From NCBI GenBank assembly GCA_023391955.1, contig JAEWAA010000087.1, positions 1 through 9,111 on the forward strand: a DNA stretch of 9,111 nucleotides, given 5' to 3'. Made by a program: the position numbers and the translations under genes. Positions 1 through 8,691 of this stretch are shown piece after piece (the stretch's first letter is position 1; each line of letters starts with the position of its first letter). The notes beneath the pieces are model-generated. The model saw only the letters and a program-made list of their open reading frames with translations, was not told the DNA's origin and did no database searches. This DNA is from Bacillota bacterium (GTDB lineage: Bacteria > Bacillota > Bacilli > Paenibacillales > NBRC-103111).

Positions 1-1245
1 TGGGAAGGTTACAACTACGAGGATGCCATCCTGCTCAGCCAAAAGCTGGTCAAGGAGGATGTGTACACCTCCATCCATATCGAAGAGTACGAATCCGAAG
101 CCCGGGATACCAAGCTGGGACCTGAAGAAATCACCCGGGATATCCCCAACGTGGGCGAGGATGCATTGAAGAACCTGGATGAGCGCGGCATTATCCGTGT
201 TGGTGCGGAAATCGGCGCCGGCGATATTCTGGTAGGCAAGGTAACTCCGAAGGGTGTAACCGAGCTGACTGCGGAAGAACGCCTCCTGCACGCCATCTTC
301 GGTGAAAAGGCACGGGAAGTGCGGGATACCTCCTTGCGTGTGCCTCACGGTACCGACGGTATTGTTGTGGATGTGAAGGTCTTCACCCGTGAGAACGGCG
401 ACGAGCTTCCTCCCGGAGTCAACCAGCTGGTGCGTGTCTACATTGCCCAGAAGCGGAAGATTTCCGAAGGCGACAAGATGGCCGGACGTCACGGCAACAA
501 GGGTGTTATTGCACGGATCATGCCGGAAGAGGATATGCCCTTCCTGCCGGACGGCACACCTGTTGAAGTTGTGCTGAACCCGCTGGGCGTACCGTCCCGG
601 ATGAACATCGGCCAAGCGCTGGAGGTTCACTTGGGCATGGCCGCCAAGATGCTGGGCATCCACACGGCAACCCCGGTATTCGACGGCGCGCGTGAAAACG
701 ACGTATTCGATACCATGGTGGAAGCAGGCATGGCCCGTACCGGTAAATGGCAGCTTTGCGACGGCCGGACCGGCGAACCCTTCGAACGTGAAGTTACCGT
801 CGGCGTCATGTATATGATCAAGCTGGCGCACATGGTTGACGATAAGATTCACGCCCGTTCCACAGGTCCATACTCGCTGGTTACCCAGCAGCCGTTGGGT
901 GGTAAAGCCCAGTTCGGCGGCCAGCGCTTCGGCGAAATGGAAGTATGGGCGCTGGAAGCATACGGCGCTGCTTATACGCTGCAAGAAATTTTGACCGTCA
1001 AGTCCGATGACGTGGTTGGCCGGGTGAAAACCTACGAATCCATCGTCAAAGGCGAGAATGTGCCGGAGCCGGGCATTCCCGAATCCTTCAAGGTTCTGAT
1101 CAAGGAATTGCAGAGCCTGGGTATGGATGTCAAGATCCTCTCCGAGAACGAAGAAGAGATCGAGATGCGCGAAATCGACGAAGACGAAGTCACCAGCGAT
1201 AAATTGAACCTCAATCTGGAAGGATCGGAGCTGGGGGCGGAGTAA
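1..1245 (+). CDS. rpoB: DNA-directed RNA polymerase subunit beta, C-terminal part (5' end outside window)
   Basis: The frame is open from base 1 and ends in TAA at 1243-1245, giving 414 residues, about the last third of a roughly 1,190-residue Firmicute beta subunit. It opens at the universal WEGYNYEDA motif (residues 1-9); the Glu-Asp pair (7-8) corresponds to E. coli E813/D814 near the active site. The GDKMAGRHGNKG block (157-168) carries K159 and K167, equivalent to E. coli K1065 and K1073, which contact the initiating nucleotide or RNA 3' end. NPLGVPSRMNIGQ follows, then the C-terminal clamp-anchor part with GGKAQFGGQRFGEMEVWALE. The protein is a catalytic subunit of core RNA polymerase, assembled with alpha2, beta' and omega. 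The rifampicin-binding region lies upstream of the window and cannot be judged. rpoC follows after an unusually structured 166-nt spacer. The identity is certain; the start is not visible. Confidence 0.99.
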   Translation, partial: WEGYNYEDAILLSQKLVKEDVYTSIHIEEYESEARDTKLGPEEITRDIPNVGEDALKNLDERGIIRVGAEIGAGDILVGKVTPKGVTELTAEERLLHAIFGEKAREVRDTSLRVPHGTDGIVVDVKVFTRENGDELPPGVNQLVRVYIAQKRKISEGDKMAGRHGNKGVIARIMPEEDMPFLPDGTPVEVVLNPLGVPSRMNIGQALEVHLGMAAKMLGIHTATPVFDGARENDVFDTMVEAGMARTGKWQLCDGRTGEPFEREVTVGVMYMIKLAHMVDDKIHARSTGPYSLVTQQPLGGKAQFGGQRFGEMEVWALEAYGAAYTLQEILTVKSDDVVGRVKTYESIVKGENVPEPGIPESFKVLIKELQSLGMDVKILSENEEEIEMREIDEDEVTSDKLNLNLEGSELGAE

Positions 1246-1273
1246 TCCAAAACCAGCTTTGGTCCAAACAGAA

Positions 1274-1396
1274 AAAATTGTCTATCGACGATTGACCGAT
1301 CCCGGGGGTAAACGCACGGCACCGCTAGTATGCCGCCATGCGTTTACCCTTCGGGTCATCCCCTGCCCCTAGACCGTGTACCGCTCCAACAATTTT
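1274..1396 (+). promoter_or_regulatory. Structured rpoB-rpoC intercistronic RNA: long hairpin plus long-range closing stem at the rpoC RBS
   Basis: A perfect 11-bp stem pairs GGGTAAACGCA (1306-1316) with TGCGTTTACCC (1339-1349). It continues after a 3-nt bulge (CCA, 1336-1338) into a 5-bp stem, CGGCA (1317-1321) with TGCCG (1331-1335), closed by a 9-nt loop. Outside it, TGACC (1293-1297) can pair with GGTCA (1354-1358). AAAATTGT (1274-1281) is an exact complement of ACAATTTT (1389-1396), which directly abuts the rpoC Shine-Dalgarno (AAGGAGG, 1397-1403). No U-tract follows the stem, so this is not an ordinary intrinsic terminator. A role in mRNA processing (for example by a double-strand-specific RNase), stability, or rpoC translation is inference. 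The central hairpin is strongly supported; the outer stems are less certain because they are short and AU-rich or interrupted. Confidence 0.6.
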
Positions 1397-1403
1397 AAGG
1401 AGG
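1397..1403 (+). promoter_or_regulatory. Ribosome binding site that fixes the TTG start of rpoC
   Basis: AAGGAGG is a near-perfect anti-16S match, ending 8 nt before the TTG at 1412. It lies inside the longer frame that would begin at GTG 1376, so it argues for TTG as the true initiator. Its first base is adjacent to the possible long-range stem at 1389-1396. Confidence 0.9.
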
Positions 1404-1411
1404 GCTGCTCC

Positions 1412-4400
1412 TTGATCGACGTCAATAATTTTGAATCCATGAAAATTGGCCTTGCCTCGCCGGAGAAAATCCGTTCCTGGTCCCGCGGCGAAGTCAAAAA
1501 GCCTGAAACCATTAACTACCGTACCTTGAAGCCGGAGAAGGAAGGCCTCTTCTGCGAGCGCATCTTCGGTCCTCAGAAGGACTGGGAATGTCATTGCGGC
1601 AAGTACAAGCGTGTCCGGTACAAGGGCGTTGTCTGCGACCGCTGCGGCGTGGAAGTGACAAGAGCCAAGGTCCGCCGGGAGCGTATGGGCCACATTGAGC
1701 TGGCTGCTCCGGTTTCGCATATTTGGTACTTCAAAGGTATCCCCAGCCGGATGGGCCTGGCATTGGACATGTCTCCCCGTTCCCTGGAGGAAATCATCTA
1801 TTTCGCATCCTACGTGGTAACCGATCCCGGAGATACACCGTTGGAGAAAAAGCAGCTTCTGTCTGAGAAGGAATACCGCAGCTACCGTGAAAAGTACGGG
1901 TATGCTTTCCAAGCGGGCATGGGTGCTGAAGCCGTTAAACGCCTCCTGCAGGATATCGACGTCGAGAAGGAAATGGAGAGCCTGAAGGAAGAGCTGAAAA
2001 CCGCCCAGGGGCAGCGCCGCAACCGCGCTATCAAACGCCTGGAGGTTATCGAGGCTTTCCGGAACTCCAAGAACCTGCCCGAGTGGATGGTCTTGGATGT
2101 GCTGCCGGTTATTCCTCCTGAGCTTCGTCCGATGGTTCAGCTGGATGGCGGCCGTTTTGCCACCTCCGACTTGAACGATCTGTACCGCCGCGTTATTAAC
2201 CGGAACAACCGCCTGAAGCGTCTTTTGGACCTGGGCGCACCGGATATCATCGTTCAAAATGAAAAGCGCATGCTGCAGGAATCAGTAGACGCGCTGATCG
2301 ATAACGGCCGCCGCGGCCGCCCGGTAACGGGTCCCGGCAACCGTCCGCTCAAGTCCCTCAGCCATATGCTGAAGGGTAAGCAAGGCCGTTTCCGGCAGAA
2401 CCTGCTGGGTAAGCGCGTTGACTACTCCGGCCGTTCCGTTATCGTGGTAGGACCGGACCTGAAGATGTACCAATGCGGCTTGCCTAAGGAAATGGCTCTG
2501 GAGCTGTTCAAACCCTTCGTAATGAAGGAATTGGTCAACAAGGGCCTGGCCCATAACATCAAAAGCGCCAAGCGCAAGGTCGAACGCAGCAGCGGCGAAG
2601 TATGGGACGTTCTGGAGGAAGTCATCAAGGAGCATCCGGTTCTTCTGAACCGTGCGCCGACCCTTCACCGTCTGGGCATCCAAGCCTTCGAGCCGATTCT
2701 GGTAGAAGGCCGCGCCATCAAGCTTCACCCGCTGGTTTGTACCGCGTACAACGCCGACTTTGACGGAGACCAAATGGCGGTTCACGTTCCGCTCTCCGCT
2801 GAAGCTCAAGCGGAAGCCCGCATTCTGATGCTGGCCTCCGGCAATATCCTGAACCCCAAGGACGGCAAGCCTGTTGTTACCCCGTCCCAGGACATGGTGC
2901 TGGGTTCCTTCTACCTGACCATGGCCGATCAAGGGGCCAAGGGAACCGGTATGCTGCTTGCTTCCGTTGAAGAGGCTGTATCGGCTTATTACCGCGGCGC
3001 TGCTTCCCTGCACGCAGTAGTTGCCATCCCGGCCAAGCTGCTGGGCAAAACCAGCTTTACACCGGAGCAGCAGGAAGCCATTCTGATCACCAGCATCGGC
3101 AAGATTATCTTCAACGAAATCTTCCCTGCCGACCTGCCGTTTATCAATGAACCGACCAAGAAGAATCTGCTGAACGGAACCCCGGACAGCTACTTTGTCT
3201 TCGAAAAGGGCGGCGACATCAAGCAGCGGATCGCTGATCTGAACACAGCCAGACTGGCTGTGGGCAAGGACTTCCTGGGTACGATCATCGCGGAATGCTT
3301 CCGCAAGTACAAGACCATGGAAACCTCCATCATCTTGGACAAAATCAAGAAGCTGGGCTTTACCTACTCCACCCGCGCCGGTATTACCATCGCCGTATCC
3401 GACGTGGAAGTGCCTCAGGAAAAGCATGAGCTTCTGGGCGAGTCCGAAGAAAAGGTCCGGGTGGTTACCAACCAGTACCGCCGCGGTCTGATTACCGACG
3501 ACGAACGGTATGACCGGGTTATCTCCATTTGGTCCAAGACCAAGGACGATATCACGGACATCCTGATGAAGAACCTGAAGAAGTTCAACTCCATCAACAT
3601 GATGGTGGAATCCAAGGCACGGGGTAACAAATCGCAGATCACCCAGCTGGGCGGCATGCGCGGACTGATGGCAACGCCGACAGGCCGGATTTATGAATTG
3701 CCCATCAAGTCGAACTTCCGTGAAGGCCTGACAGTATTGGAGTACTTTATCTCTACTCACGGCGCCCGGAAGGGTCTGGCGGATACGGCCCTCCGTACCG
3801 CAGACTCCGGTTACCTGACCCGCCGTCTTGTTGACGTGGCTCAGGACGTAATTGTCCGTGAAGAAGACTGCGGTACCGATAAGGGATCCGTGGTTGCGCG
3901 TATCCAAGACGGTAAGGAAGTCATTGAGGATCTGTACGACCGTATCGAAGGACGTTATTCCTTCGAGACTCTTCGTGATCCCCAAACCGGTGAAGTTATC
4001 GTCGGCCGGAATCAGCTTATTGATTCCGATATTGCCGAGCGCATCATCAAAGCAGGCATTGAAAAGCTGCAAATCCGTTCCGTACTTTCCTGCCGCACCT
4101 ACCACGGCGTGTGCAAGAAGTGCTACGGCCGGAATTTGGCTACCGGGGAGCACGTGGAAATCGGCGAAGCAGTGGGTATCATTGCCGCTCAATCCATCGG
4201 TGAGCCAGGTACCCAGCTGACCATGCGTACGTTCCATACCGGCGGCGTTGCCGGTGATGACATCACTCAAGGTCTTCCGCGGATCCAGGAGCTTTTCGAA
4301 GCCCGGAACCCCAAAGGCCAAGCGACCATCACTGAAATCGACGGCGTCGTGAAGGATATCCGTGAAGGCAAGGACCGCCGGGAAATTGAGGTTCACGGTG

Positions 4401-5071
4401 AAGCGGAATCCAAGACCTATTCCGTTACCTACGGTTCCCGTGTGCGTGTAACCAAGGGTCAGGCTGTTGAGGCCGGCGATGAGCTGACCGATGGCTCTAT
4501 CGACCCCAAGGAAATGCTGCGCATCAAGGGTATCCGCGGCGTGCAGAACTACATTCTGCAGGAAGTGCAGCGGGTATACCGGAACCAAGGCGTAGAAATC
4601 AACGACAAACACGTGGAAGTTATGATCCGTCAGATGCTGCGCAAAATCCGCGTTGTAGATGCAGGTGACACCACGCTCCTGCCAGGCTCCTTTGTCGATA
4701 TGCATGAATACGAAGAAGCCAACAAGGTTGTGTTGATGGATGGAACCGAGCCCGCCGTGGCGAAGCCCGTTCTTTTGGGTATCACCAAGGCGTCTCTGGA
4801 AACCGACTCCTTCCTGTCTGCGGCTTCCTTCCAGGAAACCACACGCGTACTCACCGATGCTGCTATCAAGGGCAAGGTGGACCGGCTGTTGGGTCTGAAG
4901 GAAAACGTATTGATCGGTAAGCTGCTGCCGGCTGGTACAGGTATGGCCCGTTACCGGAACGTCAGAATTTCCGACCAGTATATCGAAGCCGCGGAAGCAG
5001 CCGCCCTTGCGGCCGCACAGGCTGGAGAGCCCCAGGAAGACGGGGAAGTACCGGTTGTCGCCAACAAGTAA
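1412..5071 (+). CDS. rpoC: DNA-directed RNA polymerase subunit beta'
   Basis: This 1,219-residue protein is the catalytic beta' subunit of RNA polymerase. The TTG start is chosen because homologues begin with a short (M)xDVNNFE segment and AAGGAGG lies 8 nt upstream; the frame continues 12 codons further to GTG 1376, without a ribosome site. The N-terminal zinc ribbon has C60, C62, C75 and C78. The absolutely conserved NADFDGD (447-453) holds the catalytic Mg through D449, D451 and D453. The bridge helix starts near F779. The second zinc site has C820, C894, C901 and C904. The trigger loop contains M938, R939 and H942 (TMRTFH) and runs straight into GGVAGDD, with no large insertion as in E. 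coli. After the conserved GTGMARYRN block the protein ends in an Ala/Glu-rich tail (about 1190-1219), longer than in B. subtilis as I recall it. All key residues are intact. It follows rpoB and is presumably cotranscribed with it. Confidence 0.99.
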   Translation: MIDVNNFESMKIGLASPEKIRSWSRGEVKKPETINYRTLKPEKEGLFCERIFGPQKDWECHCGKYKRVRYKGVVCDRCGVEVTRAKVRRERMGHIELAAPVSHIWYFKGIPSRMGLALDMSPRSLEEIIYFASYVVTDPGDTPLEKKQLLSEKEYRSYREKYGYAFQAGMGAEAVKRLLQDIDVEKEMESLKEELKTAQGQRRNRAIKRLEVIEAFRNSKNLPEWMVLDVLPVIPPELRPMVQLDGGRFATSDLNDLYRRVINRNNRLKRLLDLGAPDIIVQNEKRMLQESVDALIDNGRRGRPVTGPGNRPLKSLSHMLKGKQGRFRQNLLGKRVDYSGRSVIVVGPDLKMYQCGLPKEMALELFKPFVMKELVNKGLAHNIKSAKRKVERSSGEVWDVLEEVIKEHPVLLNRAPTLHRLGIQAFEPILVEGRAIKLHPLVCTAYNADFDGDQMAVHVPLSAEAQAEARILMLASGNILNPKDGKPVVTPSQDMVLGSFYLTMADQGAKGTGMLLASVEEAVSAYYRGAASLHAVVAIPAKLLGKTSFTPEQQEAILITSIGKIIFNEIFPADLPFINEPTKKNLLNGTPDSYFVFEKGGDIKQRIADLNTARLAVGKDFLGTIIAECFRKYKTMETSIILDKIKKLGFTYSTRAGITIAVSDVEVPQEKHELLGESEEKVRVVTNQYRRGLITDDERYDRVISIWSKTKDDITDILMKNLKKFNSINMMVESKARGNKSQITQLGGMRGLMATPTGRIYELPIKSNFREGLTVLEYFISTHGARKGLADTALRTADSGYLTRRLVDVAQDVIVREEDCGTDKGSVVARIQDGKEVIEDLYDRIEGRYSFETLRDPQTGEVIVGRNQLIDSDIAERIIKAGIEKLQIRSVLSCRTYHGVCKKCYGRNLATGEHVEIGEAVGIIAAQSIGEPGTQLTMRTFHTGGVAGDDITQGLPRIQELFEARNPKGQATITEIDGVVKDIREGKDRREIEVHGEAESKTYSVTYGSRVRVTKGQAVEAGDELTDGSIDPKEMLRIKGIRGVQNYILQEVQRVYRNQGVEINDKHVEVMIRQMLRKIRVVDAGDTTLLPGSFVDMHEYEEANKVVLMDGTEPAVAKPVLLGITKASLETDSFLSAASFQETTRVLTDAAIKGKVDRLLGLKENVLIGKLLPAGTGMARYRNVRISDQYIEAAEAAALAAAQAGEPQEDGEVPVVANK

Positions 5072-5084
5072 GATATGCGCATGA

Positions 5085-5134
5085 GAAAATCTGGTGCCAA
5101 GTTTGAAAAGATTCTTTCTTGACACCGGATTTTC
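5085..5134. repeat. 17-nt inverted repeat downstream of rpoC; possible weak terminator or processing hairpin overlapping a promoter
   Basis: GAAAATCTGGTGCCAAG (5085-5101) and CTTGACACCGGATTTTC (5118-5134) are complementary at 15 of 17 positions. In RNA one of the two differences is a U-G wobble, the other a C-A mismatch. The 16-nt loop contains a further AAAG/CTTT pairing (5107-5110 with 5114-5117). It begins 13 nt after the rpoC stop. The + strand transcript has only a short AUUUUCAAAA run around the 3' arm, so termination would be weak at best. The right arm contains the -35 hexamer of the promoter at 5119-5147. The repeat is clear by inspection; its function is inference. Confidence 0.75.
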
Positions 5135-5147
5135 AAAATGCTAATAT
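5119..5147 (+). promoter_or_regulatory. Strong sigma-A promoter of the str operon (rplGB-rpsL-rpsG-fusA-tuf)
   Basis: A perfect -35 TTGACA (5119-5124) is followed by a 17-nt spacer and -10 TAATAT (5142-5147). A TGC immediately upstream (5139-5141) makes an extended -10. Transcription would be expected to start near 5153-5155, giving an untranslated leader of about 45 nt before rplGB at 5199. In B. subtilis the gene corresponding to rplGB also heads the rpsL-rpsG-fusA-tufA cluster, which fits. The match to consensus is unusually good, as expected for ribosomal protein genes. Confidence 0.85.
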
Positions 5148-5198
5148 ATCAAAGTGTGCCAAAATGGTTAGCCCGTGTGTCTCTTTGGAGGATGCCTT

Positions 5199-5450
5199 AT
5201 GTCTTATGATAAAGTCAAACAGGCGGGTAAGCTTATTGTAGGTGCGAAGCAGGCTTTGAAAGCCGTCGAGGCCGGTTCGGTCCGGGAGGTTTTCGTTGCC
5301 AAAGATGCAGATCCGCGAGTGACGAGCAAGATGGTGAGCCAATGCAGAAAGCTCAGTGTCCCCGTGACGTACGTCGAGTCCATGAAGCAGTTGGGCAAAG
5401 CGTGCGGCATTGATGTGGGCGCTGCGGTGGTAGCAGCGGTGAATGAATAA
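5199..5450 (+). CDS. rplGB: L7Ae-like kink-turn RNA-binding ribosomal protein
   Basis: This 83-residue protein is close to B. subtilis YbxF (82 aa), a member of the L7Ae/L30e family that binds kink-turns in RNA and associates with ribosomes; its precise cellular role is unsettled. Visible family features are the start MSYDKVKQ, the RNA-contacting segment VGAKQALKAVEAGSV (14-28), VFVAKDADP (31-39) and the signature LGKACGIDVGAA (65-76). It should fold as a small alpha-beta-alpha sandwich and has no signal or membrane segment. The ATG at 5199 is chosen over the in-frame GTG at 5175 because GGAGG (5187-5191) lies 7 nt upstream and homologues start with MSYDKV. It is the first gene behind the strong promoter at 5119-5147 and ahead of rpsL, its usual place in Bacillales. 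YlxQ is a paralogue in B. subtilis, but the gene position settles the assignment here. Confidence 0.95.
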   Translation: MSYDKVKQAGKLIVGAKQALKAVEAGSVREVFVAKDADPRVTSKMVSQCRKLSVPVTYVESMKQLGKACGIDVGAAVVAAVNE

Positions 5451-5454
5451 AGAA

Positions 5455-5483
5455 TTGAATGTTTTTGTAAGGGTTGGTATAAA
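5455..5483 (+). promoter_or_regulatory. Probable second sigma-A promoter, upstream of rpsL
   Basis: TTGAAT (5455-5460) and TATAAA (5478-5483) are separated by 17 nt, with an extended -10 TGG at 5475-5477. The -35 matches 4 of 6 consensus bases and the -10 matches 5 of 6. It begins just after the rplGB stop and would start transcription near 5490, leaving a leader of about 108 nt before rpsL. It could boost rpsL-rpsG-fusA-tuf over rplGB. The rest of the 147-nt spacer (5451-5597) shows only short, unconvincing pairings and the rpsL ribosome binding site. Confidence 0.5.
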
Positions 5484-5597
5484 GGCGGACTGGCCCCTGC
5501 AAGAACATTTCCTTTGTCCATTTATGATTCGCCTGGGTCTGTGGGCTTGTTTTCAAAAGCTTAACAATCCGATTTATTTTTGGAAGGAGGTGCCTAA

Positions 5598-6017
5598 ATG
5601 CCAACAATCAACCAGCTGGTACGTAAAGGCCGTGAAGCGAAAGTTGTGAAATCCAAATCTCCTGCACTGCAAAAGGGCTTCAATGCTCTGAAGCGTGAGG
5701 AAACTGATCTCTCCGCTCCGCAAAAGCGTGGCGTATGCACTCGTGTAGGTACAATGACTCCGAAGAAGCCGAACTCTGCGCTTCGTAAATATGCTCGGGT
5801 ACGTCTGTCGAACCGCATCGAGGTTACAGCGTACATTCCGGGTATCGGACATAACCTGCAAGAGCACAGCGTTGTTCTTGTACGTGGTGGCCGGGTAAAG
5901 GATCTTCCCGGTGTCCGTTATCACATCGTCCGCGGCGCACTGGATACTTCCGGTGTGAACAACCGGATGCAAGCCCGTTCCAAGTACGGTGCAAAGCGTC
6001 CTAAGAAGAAGAAGTAA
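5598..6017 (+). CDS. rpsL: 30S ribosomal protein S12
   Basis: The 139-residue protein sits at the decoding centre of the 30S subunit and helps control tRNA selection. It begins MPTINQLVRKGR and ends in a lysine-rich tail as usual. It has the Gram-positive insertion (about 26-40) missing from E. coli S12. Decoding-site motifs are intact: TPKKPNSALRK (54-64), with K56 equivalent to E. coli K42 and B. subtilis K56, whose substitution gives streptomycin resistance, and RGGRVKDLPGVRYH (96-109), with K101 and D102. The latter aspartate is methylthiolated by RimO in E. coli. Lysine at 56 and 101 is the wild-type, drug-sensitive form. The start is firm: a perfect AAGGAGGTG (5584-5592) precedes the ATG. 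S7 is encoded 49 nt downstream. One small variation is N72-R73 where many homologues have Asn-Gly; I believe this is common in Paenibacillus. Confidence 0.99.
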   Translation: MPTINQLVRKGREAKVVKSKSPALQKGFNALKREETDLSAPQKRGVCTRVGTMTPKKPNSALRKYARVRLSNRIEVTAYIPGIGHNLQEHSVVLVRGGRVKDLPGVRYHIVRGALDTSGVNNRMQARSKYGAKRPKKKK

Positions 6018-6026
6018 TTGACTACA

Positions 6027-6054
6027 CCTGATTTCAGGATGATTCTTGTAAGAA
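6027..6054 (+). promoter_or_regulatory. Two small adjacent hairpins in the rpsL-rpsG spacer
   Basis: CCTG-ATTT-CAGG (6027-6038) and TTCT-TGTA-AGAA (6043-6054) can each form a 4-bp stem; both could extend to 5 bp only with a 2-nt loop. The second ends where the rpsG Shine-Dalgarno AAAGGGGG (6053-6060) begins. In E. coli S7 represses translation through RNA in this same rpsL-rpsG gap, so the position is suggestive. The stems are very short and the 49-nt gap is smaller than in E. coli, so this is a tentative call. Confidence 0.25.
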
Positions 6055-6066
6055 AGGGGGATAACT

Positions 6067-6537
6067 ATGCCTCGTAAAGGTCCCGTAGCGAAAAGAGACG
6101 TATTGCCTGATCCGATATATAACTCCAAGTTGGTCACCCGTCTGGTAAACCGCATTATGATCGATGGCAAGAAGGGCACTGCCCAAACCATTCTGTATAA
6201 TGCGTTTAACCTGATCAAGGAGCGCACCAGCAAAGAACCCATGGAGGTTTTTGAGCAAGCTATCAAAAACATCATGCCGGTTCTGGAAGTTAAGGCTCGC
6301 CGTGTAGGCGGCGCCAACTATCAAGTGCCGATCGAAGTGAAGCCGGAACGCCGTACTTCCTTGGGTCTGCGCTGGTTGGTGAACTACTCGCGTCTTCGTG
6401 GTGAGAAGACCATGGAAGAGCGTCTGGCTGCCGAGATTATCGACGCCAGCAACAACACCGGCGCTTCCGTTAAGAAGCGTGAAGACACTCACAAGATGGC
6501 GGAAGCCAACAAAGCCTTCGCACACTACCGCTGGTAG
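6067..6537 (+). CDS. rpsG: 30S ribosomal protein S7
   Basis: The 156-residue protein has the same length as B. subtilis S7. It is a primary binder of the 16S rRNA 3' domain, starts assembly of the 30S head and reaches the E-site. It starts MPRKGPVAKRDV and carries the S7 signature around DGKKGTAQ (33-40), the beta-hairpin region ARRVGGANYQVPIEV (77-91) and the conserved RWLVNYSR, ending in AHYRW. It ends in TAG at 6535-6537. The Shine-Dalgarno AAAGGGGG lies 6 nt before the ATG, the fifth G pairing by wobble. It sits between rpsL and fusA, 41 nt upstream of the latter, clearly within one operon. In E. coli S7 is the autogenous repressor of the str operon; whether that holds here cannot be read from the sequence. 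Confidence 0.99.
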   Translation: MPRKGPVAKRDVLPDPIYNSKLVTRLVNRIMIDGKKGTAQTILYNAFNLIKERTSKEPMEVFEQAIKNIMPVLEVKARRVGGANYQVPIEVKPERRTSLGLRWLVNYSRLRGEKTMEERLAAEIIDASNNTGASVKKREDTHKMAEANKAFAHYRW

Positions 6538-6578
6538 GATATACACCATAATAAGAGGATTCGAAAGGAGATCATACT

Positions 6579-8654
<2,076 letters not shown>

Positions 8655-8691
8655 GTAACTCAATTTTACATTTTAAGGAGGAGAACAACAA

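Noticed and set aside
1292..1320. TTGACC at 1292-1297 as the -35 of an rpoC promoter.
   Set aside because: The -10 position 17 nt downstream reads CACGGC and the spacing range is GC-rich; no usable -10 exists.
1306..1349. The strong hairpin after rpoB as an intrinsic terminator.
   Set aside because: The 3' side continues TTCGGGTCATCCCC with no run of T, so it lacks the required U-tract.
2282..5125. A 947-codon open frame on the minus strand antisense to rpoC, with another at 1325-2257 in the same register.
   Set aside because: It is in exact codon register with rpoC and exists because rpoC avoids TTA, CTA and TCA codons; the break at 2282 is a single TCA serine codon. The translation resembles no family I know and rpoC is beyond doubt.
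5175..5198. GTG 5175 as the start of rplGB, adding 8 residues.
   Set aside because: The GGAGG at 5187-5191 serves ATG 5199, and homologues begin at MSYDKV.
5443..5649. A 68-codon frame starting within the last codons of rplGB and running into rpsL, as a possible leader peptide or small gene.
   Set aside because: It has no Shine-Dalgarno, runs through the rpsL ribosome binding site and start, and has no recognisable protein character.
6018..6046. TTGACT after rpsL as the -35 of an rpsG promoter.
   Set aside because: The hexamer at the correct distance is GATTCT, a poor -10, and the gap is only 49 nt inside a tight operon.
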